This document shows positions 13,833-19,234 of a stretch of 19,234 nucleotides of DNA, piece after piece. The position numbers were made by a program, and so were the translations under genes. The stretch is from Candidatus Omnitrophota bacterium. GTDB taxonomy: Bacteria > Omnitrophota > 4484-213. Under the pieces are notes generated by a model. It was not told the DNA's origin and ran no database searches. It was given only the letters and a program-made list of their open reading frames with translations. Position 1 is the stretch's first letter, and each line of letters begins with the position of its first letter. Location: the NCBI GenBank assembly GCA_003645805.1, contig QNCL01000011.1, positions 1-19,234 of the forward strand, in the 5' to 3' direction.

Positions 13833-14963
13833 TCAACTTTCCTTAAGGGCTCTTTTTACCAGATCTGCTATCTTCTCTATTTCCTCCTTGCGCAATTCTG
13901 GATACATAGGAAGAGAAAGAACCTCCTTCTGGGCTTGCTCGGCTACGGGAAAATCTCCTTGCTTATACCCCAGTTCTCTATAGACCTCCTGCAAATGTAA
14001 GCAAACAGGATAGTAAACCGCACTCTCAACCCCCTCTTTCTTTAGCATCTTCTCTACCCTCTCCCGTCTATTGCCCTTTATCCTTATTGTGTAGTAATTA
14101 AATACCCCTCCCCTCTCCACAGAGGGTAAAAGGAGGTTTGGAATACCTTTGAGTAGTTCGTTATAATAACGAGCGTTTCTCTGACGCATTTTGAGCCAAC
14201 TATTTAGATATTTCAACTTCACCCGCAATACCCCTGCTTGGAGGTTGTCTAATCTACTATTAAGTCCATGAAAGAGATACCTCCCATTTCTTCCACCATG
14301 ATTCCTTAAAACCTTTGCTTTCTCTGCAATCTCTTTGCTGTTGGTAATAATTGCCCCACCATCTCCACAGCCACCCAAGTTCTTGGAGGGAAAAAAACTC
14401 AAACACCCCACATCGCTTATTGTCCCTACTTTTATCACGCCTGCTCTTGTCTTAATCTCTCCTCCTATTGCTTGGGCAGCATCCTCTATCACCTTCAACC
14501 TATATCTATCTGCTATCTCCCTTATCCTCTCCATATTGGCCATCTGCCCATACAAATGAACAGGAAGAATGGCTCTGAAATTCTCCTTTCCTGTGGATAA
14601 ACACTGCTCAATCTCCTTTGGGTCAAGGGTAAGATCTTGAAAGCAAATATCTGCAAACACAGGCTTAGCCCCTACTCTTATGATTGCCTCGGCAGTGGCG
14701 ATGAAGGTAAAAGGAGAAGTAATCACCGCATCTCCTTTTCCAATCCCTAAAGCAAGCAAGGCTATTACCAGAGCGTCTGTCCCTGAGGCTACCCCTACCG
14801 CATATTCTACACCGCAGAACTCTGCTAGTTCCTCCTCAAACCTTTCCAGTTCCCTGCCTAAGATAAACTCTCCTTCTTCCAATACTCTTCTAATAACCTT
14901 CTCTATCTCTTCTCCTATCTCTTGATACTGAAGTCTTAGATCCGTAAGTTTTATTCCTCTCAT
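13833..14963 (-). CDS. gnnB: DegT/DnrJ/EryC1 family PLP aminotransferase, probable GnnB
   Basis: A 376-residue sugar aminotransferase of the DegT family. The PLP-binding signs are all present: SGTDAL (60-65), SPFTF (83-87), VIEDAAQAIG (158-167, Asp contacts the PLP nitrogen) and SFFPSKNLGG (189-198) with Schiff-base Lys194. The family includes WbpE/WlbC and GnnB; GnnB transfers an amino group to UDP-3-keto-GlcNAc to give UDP-GlcNAc3N for amide-linked lipid A. The GnnB call rests on context: an MsbA-like gene follows, and a GnnA-like dehydrogenase next to lpxB lies 2 kb away. The ATG overlaps the preceding stop by 4 nt (ATGA) without a clear ribosome-binding site. A WbpE-like role in O-antigen sugar synthesis is the main alternative. 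Confidence 0.75.
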   Translation of the reverse strand: MRGIKLTDLRLQYQEIGEEIEKVIRRVLEEGEFILGRELERFEEELAEFCGVEYAVGVASGTDALVIALLALGIGKGDAVITSPFTFIATAEAIIRVGAKPVFADICFQDLTLDPKEIEQCLSTGKENFRAILPVHLYGQMANMERIREIADRYRLKVIEDAAQAIGGEIKTRAGVIKVGTISDVGCLSFFPSKNLGGCGDGGAIITNSKEIAEKAKVLRNHGGRNGRYLFHGLNSRLDNLQAGVLRVKLKYLNSWLKMRQRNARYYNELLKGIPNLLLPSVERGGVFNYYTIRIKGNRRERVEKMLKKEGVESAVYYPVCLHLQEVYRELGYKQGDFPVAEQAQKEVLSLPMYPELRKEEIEKIADLVKRALKES

Positions 14964-16207
14964 CTGTTTATCAAATCTCTTGCAACCTCTTTTACCTTCT
15001 CTAAGATTTCCTCCTCTCCCTTCACTTTACCCTCTCGCATCAGCACCTTTCCATCACAGATTAGTTCAGAAACACACAAACCAGAGGCAGAATACACAAT
15101 ATCCGAGGTGAGATTATAACCTGGAGTAAAAGCGCACTGGCGCAAGTCAAGAAGTATAACATCGGCTAATTTTCCCTCTTCTATTCCCATCTCCAGTCCT
15201 AAACACTCGGCTGGTTTCCTAATGGCTAAATCCAGGCACTCATCTGCGGGGAGATTTTCCGCACCCTTTAACTTCTGCAGAAGCGCTCCTATCTTCATCT
15301 CTTCAAACATATCCAGGTTATTATTACTTGCACACCCATCTGTGCCCAAACATACTCTTACTCCTTTTTTCCTTGCACAGGGATAATCAAAGATCCCACT
15401 GCTCAATTTCATATTAGAGGAAGGATTATAGACTACTCCCGCTCCCTTCTCTGCTAATATCTCCATCTCTTTCTCAGTCAGCCACAAGCAATGCGCACAG
15501 ATAACATTTTTATCTATGAAACCCAAAGAGTCTAAAAACTCTACAGGGTGCTTGCTATATCTCTGTCTGCACTCCTCCACCTCCTGTTCTGTCTCGGAAA
15601 GGTGAATTTGGATAAACAGATGGTGAGTGTTGGCGTATTCTCTTATCCAGCGCAATCCTTGCTCTGAAACAGTATAGATAGAGTGGGGACCTAAAGTAAT
15701 CTTTACTCGGTCTGAAAAGTTCTTACTGCTTTCCAGCACTCTCTCGGTCTCCTGGATAGCCTCCTTGCGTTTATTTTGCTCAAAAAAATCAAAGAAAGGA
15801 GAAGCAAGGAAAGCCCTTAAACCCATCTCCTCTACTGCTTTTGCTGTCGCCAGAGTAAACCAATAGTTATCTACAAAGGTAGTGGTGCCTGTTTTTATCA
15901 TCTCAAGACAGGCAAGTTTTGCTCCCCAGTAGACATCTTCAAAGGTTAGTTTCTGCTCCATAGGCCAGATTTTCTCTTTCAACCATCTCTCAAGAGGCAT
16001 ATCATCCGCATATCCCCGAAATAGGGTCATTGCCGAATGGGTATGCATATTTATTAACCCGGGCAAGATAACCTTTCCTTTTCCATCTATCTCCTCATCC
16101 GCAAACACCCTTAAATCTTTCCCTATCTTCTCTATCCTATTTCCCACAATAAATACATCCTTCTCTACTCTGTTTAGTAAACAAACATTCTTTATAAGAA
16201 TACTCAT
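14960..16207 (-). CDS. mtaD: Amidohydrolase, MTA/S-adenosylhomocysteine deaminase type (MtaD)
   Basis: A 415-residue cytoplasmic metal-dependent deaminase of the MtaD/TrzA/SsnA group, acting on methylthioadenosine, S-adenosylhomocysteine or 5'-deoxyadenosine. Metal and catalytic residues are visible: MHTHS (54-58; H55, H57), GPHS (172-175), IHLSETE (201-207; H202, E205), CAHC (237-240; H239) and LGTDG (287-291; D290). The N-terminal beta segment and the composite C-terminal strands (LADVILLDL) are typical. It follows a phosphorylase whose purine pocket looks adapted to 6-oxopurines, so the pair suggests MTA to methylthioinosine to hypoxanthine plus methylthioribose 1-phosphate. A preference for 5'-deoxyadenosine or guanine cannot be ruled out. 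Confidence 0.85.
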   Translation of the reverse strand: MSILIKNVCLLNRVEKDVFIVGNRIEKIGKDLRVFADEEIDGKGKVILPGLINMHTHSAMTLFRGYADDMPLERWLKEKIWPMEQKLTFEDVYWGAKLACLEMIKTGTTTFVDNYWFTLATAKAVEEMGLRAFLASPFFDFFEQNKRKEAIQETERVLESSKNFSDRVKITLGPHSIYTVSEQGLRWIREYANTHHLFIQIHLSETEQEVEECRQRYSKHPVEFLDSLGFIDKNVICAHCLWLTEKEMEILAEKGAGVVYNPSSNMKLSSGIFDYPCARKKGVRVCLGTDGCASNNNLDMFEEMKIGALLQKLKGAENLPADECLDLAIRKPAECLGLEMGIEEGKLADVILLDLRQCAFTPGYNLTSDIVYSASGLCVSELICDGKVLMREGKVKGEEEILEKVKEVARDLINR

Positions 16208-16240
16208 CTGCTCACCAAAAAACTCTTTATAACCTTAGGT

Positions 16241-16924
16241 TTATCTACTTATCCTCTCTATTATCCTCTGATAGATCTCACATCTCCTTTCGGCATTCTT
16301 TTTGATCAACCTATAGCTCAGACCTCCACTTCCTATCCCATTAGCATAGTTATCCACTGAGCAGATACTTGCATAACGCAATCCTACCTCCTTAGCAATA
16401 GTAGCCTCTTTTGCTAAGGTCATTCCTACGATATCTGCATAGTCTTTAAGGAAGTTAACCTCTGCTTTTGTCTCCAAACGCGGACCTCTGGTCTGAGCAT
16501 AGATTCCTTTATCGCGAAAAGGAAGTTTTAATTCGCTCAATACCTGAATACAAAGTTTCCGCAAAAGGGGGCTAAATCCAGGAAGAATGTGCTTTATTCG
16601 ATTATCAAAGATACTAATTACATCAAAATTAAGATAATCATCTGGAACAATAAATGTGCCTGGTTCTATTTCTTTGTGTAAACTTCCGCAAGAATTCAGG
16701 GCAACTACCTCTTTTATACCCAACGACTTTATTGCCATCATATTTGCACTATGGTTTATCCGATGGGCAGGAATATTCTTCTCTGCTCCATGACGATTAA
16801 GAATAACACAATCCTTCAGAAGATATACAGATACCTCTCCATATACCGTAGAGACTTTCCTTTTTCTTCCCTCTCTTAAAAGGGGCAAGGAAAAGATACT
16901 TGTTCCTCCTATTATGGCTCTCAT
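16241..16924 (-). CDS. PNP/MTAP-family phosphorylase, probably methylthioinosine phosphorylase
   Basis: A 227-residue nucleoside phosphorylase of the MTAP/PNP-II family (usually about 245-290, so short). Motifs: IIGGTSIF (4-11), NRHGAEKNIPAHRINHSAN (43-61, phosphate and ribose site), ALNSCGSL (75-82), QTRGPRLETKAE (144-155) and VGMTLAKEA (166-174). In the purine-binding segment it reads VDNYANG (190-196), whereas MTA-specific enzymes have the Asp pair of V-T-D-Y-D. Asn/Ala here resembles enzymes using 6-oxopurines, pointing to S-methyl-5'-thioinosine as substrate and fitting the deaminase gene next to it. The ATG at 16924 is only 8 bp from a perfect -10 box, so the mRNA would be practically leaderless. 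Confidence 0.8.
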   Translation of the reverse strand: MRAIIGGTSIFSLPLLREGRKRKVSTVYGEVSVYLLKDCVILNRHGAEKNIPAHRINHSANMMAIKSLGIKEVVALNSCGSLHKEIEPGTFIVPDDYLNFDVISIFDNRIKHILPGFSPLLRKLCIQVLSELKLPFRDKGIYAQTRGPRLETKAEVNFLKDYADIVGMTLAKEATIAKEVGLRYASICSVDNYANGIGSGGLSYRLIKKNAERRCEIYQRIIERISR

Positions 16925-16932
16925 CGCTTTTA

Positions 16933-16961
16933 ATTATACTCCCTCTTCTGCTTCTTGACAA
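16933..16961 (-). promoter_or_regulatory. Promoter for phosphorylase-mtaD-gnnB-msbA unit (leaderless start)
   Basis: On the minus strand, TTGTCA (16961-16956, 5 of 6), a 17-bp spacer and a perfect TATAAT (16938-16933). The start ATG at 16924 comes 8 bp after the -10, so the predicted transcript begins only one to three bases before, or at, the start codon. The -35 box overlaps by 5 bp the -35 box of the divergent gnnA promoter. Confidence 0.8.
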
Positions 16962-16983
16962 TAAATAGATCTCCGAGTATTAT
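16955..16983 (+). promoter_or_regulatory. Promoter for gnnA-lpxB
   Basis: On the plus strand, a perfect TTGACA (16955-16960), a 17-bp spacer and TATTAT (16978-16983, 5 of 6). Transcription would start near 16990, about 10 nt before the gnnA ATG at 17000, giving a very short leader containing AAGGG. It shares its -35 bases with the opposing phosphorylase promoter. Confidence 0.8.
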
Positions 16984-16999
16984 AGAAAGAAAAAGGGAA

Positions 17000-17932
17000 A
17001 TGAATAAAATAAATGTTGCTGTTATTGGAGTAGGCAAATTAGGGCGCGAACATACCCGCATCTATCATGAGATCCCTCAAACCAATCTGATAGGAATATG
17101 TGATATCAAACCCTCGGTTAAAAAACTTGCTCATAGATATCATACCCGATTTTATCAAGAATATCAAACACTCCTGGCGCGGGAAAAGATAGATGCTCTT
17201 AGCATTGCTGTTCCTACCTCTTTACATTATCAGGTAGCCAAACAGGCTTTAAGTTATGGAATCCACATCCTTCTGGAAAAGCCCATCACCAGCGATCTAA
17301 AACAAGCAGAAGACCTTCTTCATCTCGCTCGCCAGAATAACCTCATTCTTCAAGTTGGTCAGATTGAAAGATTTAACCCGGTAATAAAAAAGATAAAAAC
17401 AATAATTACTCACCCTTTGTTTATTGAATGCCAGCGTTTAGGTCCCTATAGCCCGCGCGTGAGCGATATAGGGGTGGTCTTGGACCTGATGATCCATGAT
17501 CTGGACATCATCCTTCAACTTATAGACTCTAAGCCTATCCTCATAGATGCTGTAGGAAGTAAAATCCTTTCCAATTATGAGGATATTGTTTCTGCTCGCT
17601 TGAGATTTGAAAATGGAACGGTAGTAAATCTCTCTGCAAGCCGAGTAAGCAGAAAAAGAGTGAGAAGCATTAGAATCTTTCAGCCTCATCTTTATCTTTC
17701 CTTAGATTATCTTCACTCCACAATCAAGAAAGTAGAAAAAAAGGGAGAAAAGATTATCTCTACCAAGATTAGATTAACAAACCAACAGGAACAACTCAAA
17801 TCTGAGATAACCTCCTTTGTAAAAGACATAAGAGAGCAGAGAATCTCTCAAGATTGTCAAGCCTATAAAGCCCTGAAGTTGGCTTTAACGATTACCGAAA
17901 AGATAAAGCGCGGAAATATGGTTAACTTTTGA
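17000..17932 (+). CDS. gnnA: Gfo/Idh/MocA-family oxidoreductase, probable GnnA
   Basis: A 310-residue NAD(P)-dependent sugar dehydrogenase. The N-terminal Rossmann fold starts VAVIGVGKLGREH (7-19), and LLEKPIT (91-97) holds the family EKP motif with the catalytic-site lysine; MIHDLDIIL (164-172) gives the conserved catalytic His-Asp region. Position next to lpxB matches GnnA of Acidithiobacillus-like and Leptospira lipid A pathways, which oxidises UDP-GlcNAc at C3 before GnnB adds the amine. The frame is open further upstream to a TTG at 16955, but that TTG is the -35 box, so the ATG at 17000 is preferred. It lies 3 nt before lpxB. Substrate is inferred from context. Confidence 0.75.
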   Translation: MNKINVAVIGVGKLGREHTRIYHEIPQTNLIGICDIKPSVKKLAHRYHTRFYQEYQTLLAREKIDALSIAVPTSLHYQVAKQALSYGIHILLEKPITSDLKQAEDLLHLARQNNLILQVGQIERFNPVIKKIKTIITHPLFIECQRLGPYSPRVSDIGVVLDLMIHDLDIILQLIDSKPILIDAVGSKILSNYEDIVSARLRFENGTVVNLSASRVSRKRVRSIRIFQPHLYLSLDYLHSTIKKVEKKGEKIISTKIRLTNQQEQLKSEITSFVKDIREQRISQDCQAYKALKLALTITEKIKRGNMVNF

Positions 17933-17935
17933 GAA

Positions 17936-19039
17936 ATGAAGATATTTATCATTGCTGGCGAACCTTCAGGAGATCTGCACGCCGCCAGGCTCTCCTCTGC
18001 CCTAAAACAACTCTCTCCCGAGATAGAACTTCTGGGAATGGGAGGAGAGGAGATGCGCTCTGCGGGAGTTTCTCTTCTTCTGGATATCACCTCTCTGGCA
18101 GTGATTGGATTTACCGAGGTGATTAAAAACCTCCTTTCCCTACATAAAGCCTTTCGTATCCTAAACAGAGAACTGGATAGGCAAAAACCCGATGCTGTTG
18201 TCCTTGTAGACTATCCAGGCTTTAATCTTCGCTTTGCTCGCGAGGTAAAAAAAAGGAATATTCCTCTCTTTTACTACATCTCCCCTCAAATCTGGGCTTG
18301 GGGAGAAAGTAGAATTAAAAGCATCAAAAAACTGGTGGACAAGATGATAGTCACCTTCAAGTTTGAGGAAGAGATCTATAAGAACGCTGGGGTGCCAGTG
18401 GTGTTTGTAGGTCATCCTTTACTGGATAATAAAATCCTGAACAGAGAAAAGAAAAATAACTCTTCCTTTACTATCGCCCTCCTTCCCGGCTCGCGCATAG
18501 GGGAGATAAAGAAGATTTTGCCCATAATGCTAAAGACCGCTTCCCTTATCCATTCCTCTGAGAGAGATCTGCATTTCCTCATCTCCAAATCTGCTAATAT
18601 TAAAGAGGGAAGTATTGAGCAGATAATAAAAAAATCTGGTTTTTCTCTACCTTTATCCCTTCAGGAAAACCAGAGATGCCTTCAGGAAGCAGACTTGGTA
18701 TTGGTCTGTTCCGGAACAGCAACCTTAGAAGTCGCTCTTTACCAGAAGCCGATGCTTATTATCTACAAAACCTCCTTCTTCACCGCTCTACTCGCCAAAT
18801 TTCTCCTCAAAATTCCTTATATTGGATTGATAAACATCATTGCGGGAAGAGAGATTGCGCCTGAGTTTGTGCAGAATAAAGCAAAGCCAGAGATAATTGC
18901 CAAAAAAGCCCTGGAGTTAATAAGGGATAAACAAAAAAGGGAAGAAAAGAAGAAAGAAATCAGAGAAGTTATTCCCCGCCTCGGAGAGAAGGGAGCAAGT
19001 AGACGGGCAGCCCAGGTCATCCTTTCTTCCCTCTCCTGA
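17936..19039 (+). CDS. lpxB: Lipid-A-disaccharide synthase
   Basis: Membrane-associated GT19 enzyme that joins UDP-2,3-diacylglucosamine and lipid X to form the lipid A disaccharide. The 367 residues (E. coli 382) show the N-terminal AGEPSGDLHAARL (7-19), GMGGEEMRSAG, LVDYPGFNLRFA with the conserved Asp, YYISPQIWAWGESR, VGHPLLD, LLPGSRIGEI, the nucleotide-site segment CSGTATLEVALYQKP and the C-terminal NIIAGREIAPEFVQ. The gene follows gnnA by 3 nt. Its last 23 bp overlap the convergent peptide deformylase gene. Its presence confirms an LPS-bearing outer membrane. Confidence 0.96.
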   Translation: MKIFIIAGEPSGDLHAARLSSALKQLSPEIELLGMGGEEMRSAGVSLLLDITSLAVIGFTEVIKNLLSLHKAFRILNRELDRQKPDAVVLVDYPGFNLRFAREVKKRNIPLFYYISPQIWAWGESRIKSIKKLVDKMIVTFKFEEEIYKNAGVPVVFVGHPLLDNKILNREKKNNSSFTIALLPGSRIGEIKKILPIMLKTASLIHSSERDLHFLISKSANIKEGSIEQIIKKSGFSLPLSLQENQRCLQEADLVLVCSGTATLEVALYQKPMLIIYKTSFFTALLAKFLLKIPYIGLINIIAGREIAPEFVQNKAKPEIIAKKALELIRDKQKREEKKKEIREVIPRLGEKGASRRAAQVILSSLS

Positions 19040-19234
19040 ACCTATATTCCAGAAGAAATCTCTTTATGAAATGCAGATAATCAATGATTAACACCCCTTT
19101 CAGGTGATCTATCTCATGCTGGATTACCCGAGCAAGCAAACCTTTCATACTCATTTGTTTTTCTTTGCCCTCCTCGCTTAAACCACGCACCACAATCTCC
19201 TTTGCCCTCTTCACCCTTACCCTAACCTCTGGCA
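19017..19234 (-). CDS. def: Peptide deformylase, C-terminal part
   Basis: Removes the formyl group from nascent proteins. The window holds the final 72 codons; the frame stays open to the edge and the start lies beyond it. It reads PEVRVRVKRAKEIVVRG, then the third deformylase motif RVIQHEIDHLKGVLIID with the metal-binding HExxH. Motif 2 (EGCLS) should lie just outside. An in-frame GTG at 19214 is internal, not the real start. The gene converges on lpxB and their 3' ends overlap by 23 bp. Confidence 0.92.
   Translation of the reverse strand, partial: PEVRVRVKRAKEIVVRGLSEEGKEKQMSMKGLLARVIQHEIDHLKGVLIIDYLHFIKRFLLEYRFRRGKKG

Noticed and set aside
16955..16999. Extended N terminus of the GnnA-like protein from a TTG start
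   Set aside because: The TTG is part of a perfect -35 box with a correctly spaced -10, and the Rossmann motif follows normally from the ATG at 17000.
1..19234. CRISPR arrays, insertion sequences, toxin-antitoxin or phage-defence genes
   Set aside because: No regularly spaced repeats, transposase motifs or small paired defence genes were seen on either strand.

Overview
The window looks like the chromosome of a Gram-negative (diderm) bacterium with AT-leaning DNA. Lipid A genes (LpxB, an MsbA-type flippase, a likely GnnA/GnnB pair) show an LPS outer membrane. The STT3-type oligosaccharyltransferase, short EF-Ts, type IV pilin-like genes and gene order suggest a little-cultured lineage; Omnitrophota (PVC group) is my best guess, from recall only. 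The window is gene-dense, nearly every gene is on the minus strand, and no stretch over 300 bases lacks a gene. I see no mobile element, CRISPR array or rRNA.

Layout, read along the minus strand from right to left. (a) 16924-11982: an MTI/MTA phosphorylase-family gene, an MTA/SAH deaminase-type amidohydrolase, a GnnB-like aminotransferase, a 15-codon mini-ORF and an MsbA-like ABC exporter. (b) 11978-8893: the translation cluster rpsB-tsf-pyrH-frr from a good sigma70-type promoter, followed closely by tRNA-Lys(UUU) and tRNA-Glu(UUC). (c) 8721-4141: an STT3/PglB/AglB-family oligosaccharyltransferase and two family 2 glycosyltransferases, a compact protein-glycosylation cassette. (d) 4023-1: a promoter, then glmU-prs-rplY running without a gap into two type IV pilin-like genes and the start of a third, PilX-like gene. 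On the plus strand, 16955-19039 holds a GnnA-like oxidoreductase and lpxB; a partial peptide deformylase gene converges on lpxB at the right edge.

Two functional threads run through the window. The first is envelope sugar chemistry: GlmU makes UDP-GlcNAc, GnnA and GnnB would turn it into UDP-GlcNAc3N, LpxB condenses lipid A precursors and MsbA flips them, so lipid A here is probably partly or fully amide-linked. The second is protein glycosylation: the two pilin-like proteins are packed with N-X-T sequons (9 of their 14 asparagines), and the STT3-family enzyme that would use such sites lies about 5 kb away. I consider the proposed N-glycosylated pseudopilin system the most interesting part of the window.

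Several regulatory elements are visible: overlapping, face-to-face divergent promoters between the phosphorylase and gnnA genes (one predicting a leaderless mRNA), a 29-bp near-perfect palindrome upstream of glmU, a long hairpin directly before rplY, a hairpin holding the rpsB stop codon, and the mini-ORF translationally coupled to the ABC exporter.
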